Below are positions 34,701 to 46,460 of a stretch of 64,000 bases of DNA, in pieces (positions within the stretch are counted from its first letter, which is position 1; each line of letters begins with the position of its first letter). A program made the translations under genes and the position numbers. This stretch comes from Chinchilla lanigera (Eukaryota > Chordata > Mammalia > Rodentia > Chinchillidae): assembly GCF_000276665.1 (NCBI RefSeq), contig NW_004955425.1:27354969-27418968 (forward strand), written 5' to 3'. The notes beneath the pieces are model-generated. The model did not search any database. It saw nothing but the letters and a program-made list of their open reading frames with translations, and was not told the DNA's origin.

Positions 34701-36090
34701 GACAGTCTGTTTTCATTGGTTTAAATAGCAGCCTGGTTTGAAATTTGTAAGCTGCCCAGATGATTCTAATATGCTTTCATGTTATTCTAATATGTTTGAG
34801 AACCACTGAGTCAGATTATGCTGTGAATGGTCCCCCCAGGGACGTGTGGGATATAACCTGCCTCACCCTTCAAATTGGCCCTGCTCACCCCAGTTGGCCC
34901 TGTACCATCCCAATGACCCAAACGAGCTAGTAGGAGTCTAAATACATACTGTTCTGCCTTTAATGTCATATTTTCCCTTGGATTGGGATTGGGGTTTATG
35001 GGAATGTAGGGGCTGAACCCCAATCCTTTAAAAGATCTCACACTTCCTGGTTCTTTCTAAGGAATGAGGAAACGGCAAGAGTCTAATCCTATTGAAAATT
35101 GGGAATTTTTTCAAGCCCAGTCTTGGAGGCTGCCCAACTCTGATGCTCTGCCTGGGGTGAGCATGCTGTTTTGATCGTCTGACTGAGAGTGATTTAGGCT
35201 CGTGGAAGAATCTGGCTCACTTCCCTCAGTACCTAGGTCATTCTCTGGTTGTAAATCAGCCACCTTTAGCAGTTGCATTTTCCTTTCCTCAGCCCACAGG
35301 GGAACCATGTCATTTTTACTGAATTAGCAACTTAATTGCACCAAACATAGCTCTAATGCCCCAAAGATGTGGCAGCTCCCCAAGGTGTCTGGCTTCCCTT
35401 CTTCCACTCTGTCCAATCCTCCCAAGCCCAGGGAGTAAGTTAAACTCTGGAAAATTCAAGCTTATTAAATCACAGCCCTTGGAATGAACTTACTTTATTT
35501 TGCACATGTCAATACCATCAAATCCTGCCATATGAATTCAATGTCACTGATTCTGTAACAACTAATGGCCTTCAAATGGATGGCAGAGACCAAAAATCCC
35601 ACAAAAATCCAGCGAACTGAGACAAATATGTGACATAAACAAGGCCTCAGTGTCGTGGTTTGGTCAAAATCTTGCCTATTTTACAACTTAGATGCTCTGT
35701 AACTCACTGTTGCTCTCCTGCTGATAACTACATCTGTCATTCTCAAAGCACAAGTCAAACTTCTTGGGCTAAAGCCTTGCATCTGGCATGTATATTTAGA
35801 CTTGACATTTCAAAGTTAATATTTTTGCTTCAGCAGAGGGATTCAAAACAAACATTTGTCAAGTTCCAAATTCTTGAGCAGATATTTGAATCCAGACTGA
35901 AGTAAGAGGAGAAAGAAGAGGAAGAGGAAGAGACAGACAAATGGACAAGTATTGAACAGGCTGTTAGTTGCCTACCCAATACCTAGTCTATCCTCTGCCC
36001 TATGAAACAGAACAGCAACAAAAGATATTTTCCAGATTCCTTTGCAGCTCGATATGGCTAGACCAAATTCTGGCTGGTGAGGTAGAAGTA
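31790..36090. other. Long non-coding stretch with old MIR remnants
   Basis: No gene. A MIR-like segment lies at about 33585-33720 (GGGCCTGTGCTAGACACC...) and a weaker one at 33295-33350. The part 32330-33060 and the part 35450-35600 are repeat-free with TAAT-type motifs. A degenerate purine run (GAGGAAGAGGAAGAG) lies near 35916. Confidence 0.45.
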
Positions 36091-36094
36091 GAAA

Positions 36095-36172
36095 TACAGT
36101 CATGTCTTTATATCCATACAGGAATGGTTCCATGACCCCAACAGTTATACAAGCCCATGATGCTCAAAGTTC
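36095..36172 (+). mobile_element. Tigger1/MER2-like terminal fragment
   Basis: TACAGTCATGTCTTTATATCC, then GGAATGGTTCCATGACCCC and GATGCTCAAAGT, match the order of the MER2/Tigger1 terminus. Only one end is present. Confidence 0.65.
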
Positions 36173-36184
36173 TTCATTTTTTGT

Positions 36185-36250
36185 GCCCAATAAGGTTAAG
36201 CAACTTGTGTAGAGTCACCCAGTTAATAGATGGCAGAGATAACATCCTAA
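36185..36250 (+). mobile_element. MIR SINE fragment
   Basis: GGTTAAGCAACTTGTGTAGA followed by CACCCAGTTAATAGATGGCA corresponds to the MIR 3' core. Confidence 0.55.
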
Positions 36251-37269
36251 TTCAGCCTATACCTTTGTTTGAATCTTCTTTTGCTATCAGAAGAACAGGA
36301 ATTAATAACTGCAGTTGGCATGCATGTAGCTCTGCAGAATTTGCAGTTTTGGATAACATGCTGCGCTTAATCCTCTTGAGACTGTGTAATGGTCAGGTCT
36401 GGCCTGAATCTATCCTAGACCCAAGGCATCCAGTAGGCAATTGCTTACTCCAAAGATGTTGCCCCTTCCAGAACTGATTTGACCTTTGTGAGTAAAGCTT
36501 CTGGATAGCTCTCCATCCATGGCTCCTCCACCGTGCTCTCTGTAAGCATAGATTCTCAAGTTCCGCAGACTCTTATCTTTGCTTAGACGATTGTAGTTAC
36601 AGGGTGGCTCCATGGACAGGGTTTGCTGACTTTCTACCACCATACTTTCAAATCCAGCCAGTTACTACATACAGTACCGGTAACTGTAGCATAAGAGATG
36701 TGACAGAGAAATGAACACCTACTTGGCCAAGCAGAGAAATTGAGGCCGAAGCACCCAAGTCAGGAGGGAAGCCTCTTCACTTGCTTAAGCCATTCTGGCT
36801 TATGGACTGTGGGCAACAACAAAATTTGCTTGAGAGAACTTTTGGGGAAGAAGCGCTGGGGTTGAAACTAGGGCCTCACACATGCTACGTACACTGAGCA
36901 ACAAGAGAATTTTCAGTTGTGACCCAGAAACACCAAGCTGTCTGACCATACTGAAGATGGTCTCGCCCTGTGGTGGAGCCTGCAGCAGAGCTGTGATGAC
37001 TTCACTGGGCCTAAGAGCACAAGTGCCCACAGGCTGCCTGGCATCACTAAGTATTTGCATTTCCAAACAGTGGAACAAATTTCTGAGCACCTCGAATGCT
37101 ACTCCTGAAAACAATGTTTTACGGGTTTTTTTTGTCTTTTAGTGTAACACATTAAGACAATGGTTGCCACAGGAATAAAATCCAATCTTAAAAATACAGA
37201 AGAAGTAATTATGAAGTATTAAAGCTAGGTCCTTTGGAGTTGGTCTTAGCACATTGGCACATTTAAAGG

Positions 37270-38270
37270 ATGGAATAAAACTAGGTTCTACTACATGTAA
37301 CAGAAAAAGCAAAATATAGTGGCTTAAACAGGATTTAGAGGTTTGTTTCTCTTTCACTTCAAAGAAGTCTAAAGAAGATAATCAAGTAGCATGTAATTAT
37401 GCAGGCTCTAGTCTCCCTTTACCTTGTAAAAAAGATATTGCTCCATCTTGATAACAAGCATCCTCTACTGTCAAGGTCATTTCATGGTTCAAGGTGGCTG
37501 TGATCGCGTACAAGTTCTATGAGTTAAACCAGAAAGAAAGCAAAATTTCCCCAACTATTTGCCTTCCAGGTAGACATTCACATATCTCTGAAACTTCTGC
37601 TTATATCTGGTTTCACCAGAACAAATCACATGGCCAAATTTAGGTGCAAAGACAGATGGGATATGTAGTCTTTTAACTGGCTGCCAACCATGAGATAGGC
37701 TGGCATTTCTCAACTTTTAGAATACCCTTTATATCTTTCAAATAATATTGAGGATAGCAAGGAGCTTTCGTTTATGTAATATCTATTAGTATTCACTATG
37801 TTAAGATTTAAACCCACCAAATGAAGAAGTATTTTTATTCATTTAATAAGTACAGTTACAAGCCATCTACATGTTAAATAAGGTATATTTTCTAAAGGAA
37901 AAATTAAAAAGTCAGAATGATATAGTTATGCACTTTTGCAATTTTTTAATGTTCGATTTGAAAGAAGATGGCCTAACTCTGACATCTGTTTCTATATTAA
38001 ATATGTTGTGATACATTGCTTTGGTTGAGTTACACGAAAAAAATCTGACCTCCTACAAATATGTAGCTGAAAAATATAACAGCTTTACAGATAATTGTGG
38101 ATATTCTTCAATTTGACATCAACATCCATGTGGTAGCTTTTAAAAGGTTAGTTACAATAAGGGACCATATTAATAAATATTTTATACTGTGTTTCACTGA
38201 AATTCGTTGGTCTATCTTACACATTGAATGAACTTTTTATCCAAGCATGTTAATAGTGCCATAGAAAAAA
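37270..38270. mobile_element. Ancient interspersed repeats, family unassigned
   Basis: Two segments read like old mammalian repeats from their familiar word order. The first is 37300-37690 (GTGGCTTAAACAGG ... CACATGGCCAAATTTAGGTG ... GATATGTAGTCTTTTAACTG). The second is 37740-38260 (GGAGCTTTCGTTTATGTAAT ... GATAATTGTGGATATTCTTC ... GGTCTATCTTACAC). I cannot name the families with confidence. Confidence 0.4.
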
Positions 38271-38864
38271 CTTGTGCACTGATTTATGCAGATCTCTCAA
38301 ATGTTAACACATTTCATGATATGATTTCTTAAAATATCACTACTCATTTTAAAAAGAAACTTCTACTTTGGGGGAGTTGTCAAGCTCACTATGACAAATG
38401 CAAGTTTTCAAAGCTTTTTATTTTCACTTGAAAGGCTGAGTGTTATCGTTGGCAGCTAACGCTCCCAGCTACTCCCCATGAAGCGCAGGTCCATTTGTTC
38501 AGTTGTGAGGAAATGCCTGCCAAATACACAAGTCTGAATAACCACGGTGCATCTGCCAGGCCTTCTTACAAGTAAAAACCACGATGAGGAAAAATGCAAG
38601 TGGTTCTGCTTACAACTCAGTTGTAGAAGTGCTTTTTCTCCAAACAGCCATCATGGTTATGCATGCAGCAGAGTATGCTATGTATAGGACCAATTTCCCA
38701 GACTATGAAAAAGACATTCAGGGGTTGAGATTTGGTCCACTCGTGATTTTTACTGTCTTAATAACTATTTTAAAGTAAAACTGGCAATGTTAATTTTTAT
38801 CCATGTTTTTATTGTAAGTAGGTGGTGGTGAAGAATGAAATTACTGTCAGACCGTGTGGCACTT

Positions 38865-39290
38865 GTATTGGTTTTCTCTGGCCCCTGTAACACATTGCCA
38901 CAAACTGGCTAATTTAAAAACAACAAAAATGTGTTTTCCCACTGGCTGGAGGCCAGAAGGCTCAAATCAAAAGGATGGCAGGGCCATGCTCCCTCTGGAG
39001 GCTGTAGGAGAGTCTGTCCCTTGTCTCTTTCAGCTCTGGTGGCTGCTGGCATTCCTTAGTTGGCGGCTGCCAACGCCCCAATCTCTTTCTTCAGGTGGTC
39101 TTCTTTCTTCTGTCTATGAAGTATCCCTCTGTCTCTTTCTTGGGAGGAGATAAGTGGTCACCTTTACAGTCCACAAGGACGATCCTGGTTAATCACCCGA
39201 TCTCAAGAGGCTTTAATTAATCACATTTGTAAAGGCCTTTTTCCCAAATGAGGTAACATTAACAAGTTCCAGGATTAGGGCCTGGGATCT
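38865..39290 (-). mobile_element. MLT1-type LTR, reverse orientation
   Basis: Contains CCTGTAACACATTGCCACAA, GGGCCATGCTCCCTCTGGAG, CTCTGGTGGCTGCTGGC and CACATTTGTAAAGGC in the order of a reverse MLT1 LTR. It is a decayed solo LTR. Confidence 0.75.
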
Positions 39291-39699
39291 CTGGGAGCAG
39301 GGCATTGTACTATTGCTGTTTGCAAGCCATCAGCAGATTGGTGCACTATTACTTTTGCACCATCAGTGCAAATGTCCACAGAATTAAAAAGGTGAATGAT
39401 GTTTTAGATCTATTATTGCATTTGTTTTGACCTTGCGATCCCCCACCCCCACTCTGGACAGGGACCATACTTTGACATCTGCTAAAATTAGTGAGTAAAT
39501 GTGGGCTGTACAAACACAATTCTCTGCCGCAATAGCCCCAAAAGAGAAGCTAGTCTTTTAAGCCCAGGGAATGGGTTCTCTTTGGGGCGAGGGAAAGGGA
39601 GATGTCAGGCCTCACCGGGCTGTATTGTTCTTTGGAGAAGAGGTTTCCATAAGAATCTGCCTTAGACCAAGGAGCCCCCGACACGATGGGGTGTGCACA

Positions 39700-40340
39700 G
39701 TTCAGAGCCCCCTGGTTCTCCCAGAAAGAAAGAACCAAGCGCCAGAGTGGAGAGGAAGCGCCGTGCCTCACAGAACCGAGAGAACTGTTCCAATGGGAGA
39801 TCCTAAGCCAGCCAAGGAGCGAGAGAGCGACTTGCGCCTGGGAGAGGGGACAGGACAGTGGCCAGCGCGTTTCTGCGAGCCCTGTTCAGGATGTGGAGTG
39901 ATCAGAGACCACCCCCCGAGGAGTCCAAGCCAGAGACTGGGAGGAAGGGGCAAAGGGGCGGCAGATTTCCGGGACCCGCCGCCCCCGTTCGGCGGTGCCT
40001 GGCTCGGCCCAGCCGCTCCTGCGGCACAGGATCGGTCACTGGGCTCCTCCCCCGGCTCCGTCCAGGGCACAAAGGTGGGGGCCCCTGTGACCGCAAATTA
40101 CCCTGAACAGCTTTCCGGGGCGTGGCCGTGGGGCAGGGCGGGGTTGGGAAACTCGAAGCCAGGCCCGGGCGGTAACCTGGCCCAGCACTTGGAGGGTGTG
40201 GGCTGTCACCCTGGACCTTGTCCCCGGGGAACTTGAGCAACGGCACCTGAAAACCTTTCGTGCACGCTCTGCTGTGCTCTGAGACTTCGTGCGTCTGTGA
40301 CCACGTGGAGCGTCGCTCAGATTCTGTGCAGTGTCTGCAC
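39700..40340. promoter_or_regulatory. CpG island 4 (no recognisable gene)
   Basis: About 640 bp of CpG-dense DNA, densest at 39820-40160, about 8 kb beyond the 3' end of TMEM174. Overlapping frames of up to 221 codons on the plus strand (39571-40236) and 146 on the minus have no recognisable domain. It is too far from, and on the wrong side of, TMEM174 to be its promoter. Confidence 0.65.
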
Positions 40341-40344
40341 ACAC

Positions 40345-41720
40345 AAATGCACAGACGCGTCCCTTTTTTGTCTCTGTCTTGCGTGTTTATCTGTGCGCAT
40401 ATAACAGCAGGGGCAATGAAAATTATTTACTCTAGGACTCAAGATGAGGTTGACTCAAGAAAATGAGCTGAACAGAAGTGCAGGGAGAGAGATCATTTCC
40501 CTCCCTTCCTCCTCTATTCTACGAATACTGTTATGAATAAGGTAATAGACACATCAGGAATAAAAAAATTCATTAACCACCACGGATTAAAGTGAGCGAT
40601 AAGTCACCCGTCCTCCATCCCAGAAATAATTATTAACAATTTAATGTACTCTTTAAGAAAATTTGAATATATACATGAATAGATATATACACTTTTAAAA
40701 TTATGTTCTTTTAATTAATGAATGCAGGGTAGTACAGGACGATCTGTATCTTCTTACACCTAAGTATAGAGCAGACTCCAGAACACATTTTTTGTGTCTA
40801 TAATGTACACGTGTGTAAGTTTTGCAACAATGGGCAAATTCTTGATTATAAAAAAGCTTCGGATCCTAGGAAATGGATTTCCTTACCCATTCATCTTGCA
40901 ATTCATCTTCTTAAAAGCTCAAAGCCAACAAAATTCCCTATCTGAGAACTTTTTGGCTTTCCAGAAGTGGGTGAGAATGATTTCTGAGGAGTTGTCTTCA
41001 CTTTCAGAATGTCATCAATTCTTTAAGAGCAATCCAGCAAAGGTTTATTTAGTACAGCTTTCTGTTGATTTTATAACCAACTGCTGACTGCTTGGGACAT
41101 AAAAATCTTGATGATTTACAAGTAGTAAGTGGGGAAGAAATCCATAAATCATCTTCTATAAGAGCGTGTAGGTGAGCACACACGTGTGCACACACTTACA
41201 CATTTCCAACTTCAAAGGAAGAATGGTAGGCATGTCCAGAAAATATATTCTTTTCTAATTTGAGGAGTGTTGAGAATTCATTGGTAAGAGGCCCACAGTC
41301 AATAACCTCTGAGAGTTAAATTGTACCAAGTAATATTTTAATGCAGAGCAAGACGCTTTGCTTTTTTATTTCTTAAAGATGAGATCTGGTTTGTGCTTTT
41401 GAGATTTTCAAAGGAGGTTTTATAGTCCCTAAGGAAAAACATTTTCCTATTAAAAACTTTGCCAGCCAAGCCCAAAATGCTGAAGGTTGTCAAGGTCTTC
41501 TGATAATCTTGAAGCTATTCTGTGACCAAAAATTCTCGACTAAACACTCAAAGATCCTTTCTTTTTTCATGTATTTCTTAAGACTGTGTTTAGAAAAAAA
41601 AAAAACTCTAGTAATATTCTAATAGTGGGAAAAAACCTAATTCTTGGGGTGGGTAATTCTAGTGTGGTCCTAGACTTACAAAGACAGTGGAAATATAAAG
41701 GAAATAATAAAAAATTTAAT
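40345..41720. other. Repeat-poor non-coding block
   Basis: AT-rich complex sequence flanking CpG island 4 on its right, without recognisable transposons. Contains GGATTAAAGTGAGCGATAAG-type motifs near 40585. No gene seen. Confidence 0.45.
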
Positions 41721-41724
41721 GAAT

Positions 41725-41812
41725 ATACTGGGGATATAGCTCAATGGCACAGTGCCTGCCTGGTAAGCTTGAGGTCCTAAGTTCGATTCCTGGTACCAAA
41801 AAAAAAAAAATT
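41725..41812 (+). mobile_element. ID-type SINE
   Basis: ACTGGGGATATAGCTCAATG through GTTCGATTCCTGGTACC and an A-run. The flanking AT-rich words are similar, but a clean duplication is not certain. Confidence 0.85.
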
Positions 41813-41814
41813 AG

Positions 41815-43195
41815 TAAATATGAATCTCCTGTCATGAATTTGCAAACTGCCTCCCCAAATGGAGTATAAAGCTGCTAGAAATTTAGGATGCATTTAACAA
41901 AAATCTGACCTTGTTTGGATCTTGATCCAAGCCAAACAAAGGAAAAAAAAAAAGAAATAAAATGATTGGGGAAATCAAATACAGGCTAAATATCTAATGA
42001 CATCAAAGTTATTGTAAATTTTTAGGTGGGATACTTGTGTTGTAATTGTTTTTTGAGTCTTCATATTTTAAAGATATATTATTCAATATTTTAGGATAAA
42101 ATAATTTGATGACTTGGATTTGCTTTAAAATTGAATTGATAATGGGTAAGGCTATATAGGGCTATTGAAGTCAGGTGGTAGCTACATAAGGTTTCATATA
42201 CTGTTCTATTTTTTCCTCCACTACCACAAATTATGTAGGCGAGTTTCCTGCATTTGGGGAAATCACAGGGGTCAGCACATCCGGAGTGCAACGGATGAGC
42301 CTCACCCTGGGAAAACTACCTGCGTGATCAGGGTATCTCCCTTGCCAGGTAAGTATGCTGTTCTATTTTTGTATTTGAAATTTTTCATCACATTAACAAC
42401 AGTAGAACAGCTAACAAGCGGGATTAGTCACTTATTGTCTGTTGGAAGGTTCTTCATGCATGCATTTCACATTTCTTGTTCAGCAGGAAAGGAGTTCAGT
42501 TGTGTTGCACACAGGGCCCTGCACAATTCCCTCTGAGGATTCAGTATTGAGAGCACAGTCACTCAGCGGCCAGGGGACAGGCAGGGACACCACTGAGCTC
42601 TGGACCACGCCAGCCTCTGTGACATGTTGGGGAGCCCCTCTTCTCTGTGTTGGCAAGAAGGTGTCACCCTTGGTTATGGGAAAGGACTTCTGCTTGGGAG
42701 AGAGCCACCCGCAATATTTGACTTCAGCAGAATCTCACCCCACTGATCTAACAGTAAATGAGACCAAGGGGAGCCGCAGAGGCCTGAACTTGAAAACAGA
42801 CACCCAAGGTCAGTGTCCATTAACAAGAGGCTTTGTTTTTATGCGGAGAGAGAGAGGAGGGTATTGAAAGGGCTGGTTTTGTGGAACAGAACCACATGGT
42901 GAGTAGAAATTCAAACCCATCCCAGCTCAGTGGGATAAAAAGGTAAGAGAAAGAAGTGCAGGCCCAGGCCCAGGTCCAGGTTCCAGAAGAGATTAGCGCC
43001 TCCAATGACCCAAAGGGGAAAAGAAATACCCCAAGCACCATGTGCAAATGTCTTCCCATGGGCACTGGGGCTTCATTTCTCAAATCTGAATGCTCTCTTT
43101 CTTGCCCCTTCAAAATCATCACTTGTTATCAGTCTTACCAGCCAAAAGCTCTGCCCCATTTGGCTCCTGAAAGATGTTTCCAGATATGTTGAGTT
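41815..43195. other. Unassigned non-coding stretch
   Basis: No gene or transposon recognised. Frames up to 141 codons (42442-42867 plus) lack known domains. Confidence 0.5.
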
Positions 43196-43199
43196 CTTT

Positions 43200-43383
43200 A
43201 AAAAGTCATTTCCTGGCCAGGTGTAGTGGGGCACACCTGTGATCCCAGCACTCAGAAGGCTGAGGTAGGAGGATGGCCAGGACTGTGAGGCCAACCTGGG
43301 GTACACAGTGACTTCAAAGCCAGCCTGGACTATACAGAGAGACCCTGTCTCAAAAAACAAACAAACAGAAAAAGTCATTTCCT
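43200..43383 (+). mobile_element. B1-type SINE with 15-bp target duplication
   Basis: Body 43215-43368 (GGCCAGGTGTAGTGGGGCAC ... GACCCTGTCTC and A-rich tail). AAAAAGTCATTTCCT is repeated exactly at 43200-43214 and 43369-43383. Confidence 0.95.
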
Positions 43384-44765
43384 TTGATTAACAGACCTTT
43401 TAACCTCATTCTGAATTATCTGTAGATTGCTCACCCACACAGCCACACTGGAGGCCAAGAGAACAGGGAAAGTGAGTCCTGGTCACTAGCTCTGAATTCC
43501 CGCAGCAAGGTCACTGTTCCGTGCACATATGCCTTCTGGGCGGTGCTCTGTCCAGTAAACATCCAGGATCTGATGGTAGCTGCTTCCTCATCAAACATGC
43601 CTATCTATGGCTTCCCAGCTGCTCTTCAGACAAAGCCTAAAATGTCTCACAAGGCAGGCAAGGTCTACAGGGCCCCACAGGCTCAGGAATCTGCTCCAGG
43701 CCAGTGCCACTCTCTGCTGAGCTTGGACAGCGGACCCAGAGACTGGCTGCGGCTCACTGTCCCCTATCACAGTCTCATACTCTGTACCCCACACAGCACT
43801 GAGGAGGGGTCGGAGGCAGCTATCTGGATGACAAGCCTGAAGTTCTGTTGGGAACATCATCCTTCTATTCAGGACACCAGAGGACCTGGTGGAGCCCTGC
43901 AGTGGGTTTCCATGTCGGCCTCTGAAACCCCAAAATAAAGATACAACGGCAGGGTTGAAAGCCTGTGGGTGTGACTTTTGGGTACTGGAAGGGTTCTGTG
44001 TGAGGGTGATGGCAGCAGGGAAATAAAGCTTGTACAACCCACAAGGTGCCTTCTATTGCTGCTTTGCTTCATACGGCCAGACTGCTCCTACCGTGAGTGC
44101 TGCACCCTCCTCCTTGCTGAGCAGGCAGCCACAGGTCCTTCAGGTCCCAGGTTGGTATTTTTAGGCCAACTGACCCCAGCCACTTGGCTGTCCCTGTAAA
44201 TGGCACTCCCTGGGGTTACCAAGGCAACGGCCCTGACTTCTCATCCTCAGGCAAGCTTTATGACCCTTGGAGTTCCACTTGTGGACAGAGAGAGGCTAAT
44301 TAATAGACGACCCAGATAATTAATAAGTCTCTGCTCCCCTTCCTAGAGTAGAAATTCTGTGGGCAGAGCCATGTCTGCTGTTTTGTTGGTTTGATCTGTC
44401 ATGGCCCTATTCCTGACACAGACTAGATGCACAGTAAGTAGATGTGAAATGAATGCACAAAGCCCATTTGCTGATCCTGACTGTTGCAGGCCCCACCTGT
44501 ACCATGAGATGACTAAGGAGATTCCAGCACTATTGTTAGGAGCATAAATGAGCTCTGCGGTGGCACCAGGGACAGGAACAGTGGATCCCACACCTCTGCT
44601 GCCTGCAGCTCAAAACCCCCAGGGCCACTTTCCTGCCCAGCCCACACTCCCAGCTTCACTAAGCCAAACTGGCTGCCCTGCAGTCCCCTGCTTCCACGCA
44701 CAGCGCCCTTCATGAACACATTCTTCTCTTCTGAGCCTCTTTTGATGTTTATTGTGACTCAAATC
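43384..44765. other. Unassigned non-coding stretch
   Basis: No gene. A possible MIR/L2-like remnant lies at 44385-44460 (CCTGACACAGACTAGATGC). Chance frames reach 148 codons. Confidence 0.45.
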
Positions 44766-44771
44766 TATTAG

Positions 44772-45078
44772 TACAAGGGGTGATCAAAAGATATAGTGAA
44801 TGTTTAAATTTTAAAAAATTATAACAGGGGCTGAGGATTTAGCTCAGCTGCACAGAGCCTGCCTGGTAAGTGCGAGGTTGTGAGTTTGATTCCGGTACTG
44901 GAAAAAAAAATAAATTAAAAAATTATAACACTAAAAGACACATTGCCAAGAATGATGGGTTGTGTTCAAAGTGAGAGGGAGTATTTGGGGTACTTGGAGG
45001 GCATTCAATGGTAATGTGTGATAAATGCTTTAATAAATGCTTTAACTTAAACATTCACCATATTTTATGATCAAACCT
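44772..45078. mobile_element. Mariner-type MITE interrupted by an ID SINE
   Basis: The left terminal inverted repeat (GGGGTGATCAAAAGATATAG, about 44777) pairs with an internal right terminus (CATTCACCATATTTTATGAT, about 45053-45072). Removing the ID insertion leaves about 200 bp, a size typical of a deleted mariner derivative. The outer left edge is a TA. Confidence 0.65.
44811..44930 (+). mobile_element. ID-type SINE with 16-bp target duplication
   Basis: Body 44827-44914 (GGGCTGAGGATTTAGCTCAG ... TTTGATTCCGGTACTGG, A-rich). The 16-bp word TTAAAAAATTATAACA is repeated at 44811-44826 and 44915-44930. Confidence 0.95.
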
Positions 45079-45597
45079 CATTGGTCTTTTATTTATGGCA
45101 ATTTCTGCCAAATCCAAACATTGCGATGTGTCATCCACTTTATTCACCAGATTTGGCACCGTGTGACTTTTTGCTCTTCCCCAAAGTCAAAATGACTGTC
45201 AAAGGTCGAGGTTTTAAATTGACTTCGGACATCAAGGCAGCCACAACTGTGCAACTGAGGACATGAAAGAAAACTTCCAGAACTACTTCAGAAGGTGGCA
45301 AGAGGGGGCCCCCAGCGCAGGGGGAGCCACAGGCGGGGAGTGCCGGTCTTCCGGCTGGCTAGCTTCCTGCCTTGTTGGCCCCCAGAGGGAGGGCCCCTGG
45401 CGCACAGGGAGCCATTCGGCAGCGAGCGCTGTTGCACGCCGGCCCTTAGGCCAGCCGCAGCCGCTCAATTGAGAACTATCATGACACAGAGAAACAATGA
45501 CACAATTGGCCCACCATGCACCAGCTGCAGATGCCCACCCACAGACGTGTGTGAATCATTCAAACACTGAAAAATCCCTGGGAATACATGCCATACA

Positions 45598-45747
45598 ATG
45601 GGCCACTCTTGCTCCTGCCAGAAAGGTTCAGAGTCAGTGGAGGAGCAGCTGCTGAACAAGGCCTTGGAGAACATGAGAATGCAGACTAAGCCTGAGGAGT
45701 CAGAGGTCCTGTGGACTGGGGTCATGAGAGCTGCTCGGAAGCTGTAA
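45598..45747 (+). CDS. Small ORF inside the retro-insertion, 49 codons, unknown
   Basis: ATG at 45598 opens a 49-codon frame ending TAA. It starts Met-Gly-His-Ser-Cys-Ser-Cys, which resembles an N-myristoylation/palmitoylation leader, and continues with an amphipathic, charged stretch (VEEQLLNKALENMRMQ). An overlapping +1 frame stays open to 45977, suggesting that a longer ancestral frame has been broken. Expression and function are unknown; it may be a pseudogene of the parent transcript. Confidence 0.25.
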   Translation: MGHSCSCQKGSESVEEQLLNKALENMRMQTKPEESEVLWTGVMRAARKL

Positions 45748-46036
45748 ACCAGGAGGACCTTGCACAATACCTGCGGAGACTCCCTAGAAGCCATTCTTCC
45801 CCTGACAGTACAGGCTGTGTTGGAGCTCCAGAGAAGTCTGCAGGAGGATTCCTTCTGCCTGTGCTGACAGCTGGGGAGAGGACACTAACTGGTTGTGGGG
45901 TCCCAATGCGATGGGAGGCTGGAGAGAAAACACTACAAAAAATGGCTTTCTGCCCAGGCGGCTCACTTGATTTTTGACAACCCTTAGGCTGTAACTACTT
46001 GTTAGATCCTTCTTGTGTATCTCTGTCTTCCTGAAA

Positions 46037-46460
46037 AACCACTTTGAAGATATCACCATGTATTACAGCAGTCATTGATATTTTCCTACTAATCTGGCCA
46101 TAACTCTGTAATGTTTGTATTGTTCCTATCCTATTTCATAAATGGATCCATGTTTATTATTATGTGTTTCCTACAACAACCATTGAGAATTATTGAATGA
46201 TTATTCAGTAGGTCACTCATGTATAGTTCTATTTATATTCTTTAGAAGCCACTTTGAAGATACCTAAGTATAGTACAACAACTATTGGTAATCTCCTACC
46301 TCTTTTGTCTGTAACTCACTATTATTTGTCTATTTATTTTCCTGATAAACTATCTTGTAGACAACAATATATAAAACAATAACCATTGATAATTTCCTAC
46401 CACTTTGTCTGTAATTTGGTAAGCTCCCCCTATTATTATGTTATCCTTCTTTTACTCTTT
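46037..46460 (+). repeat. Four degenerate ~100-bp tandem repeats
   Basis: The motif CATTGATA and its variants recur at about 46073, 46181, 46283 and 46384 (spacings 108, 102 and 101). Each is embedded in a similar context: CCACTTTGAAGATA upstream in copies 1 and 3, ACAACAAC(T/C)ATT just before it, and TTTCCTAC and CTGTAA after it. They form the 3' part of the retro-insertion. Confidence 0.75.

Noticed and set aside
39571..40236. 221-codon plus-strand frame over CpG island 4
   Set aside because: Composition is Gly/Pro/Arg-rich as expected from GC-rich DNA, with competing frames on the other strand and no recognisable homology.
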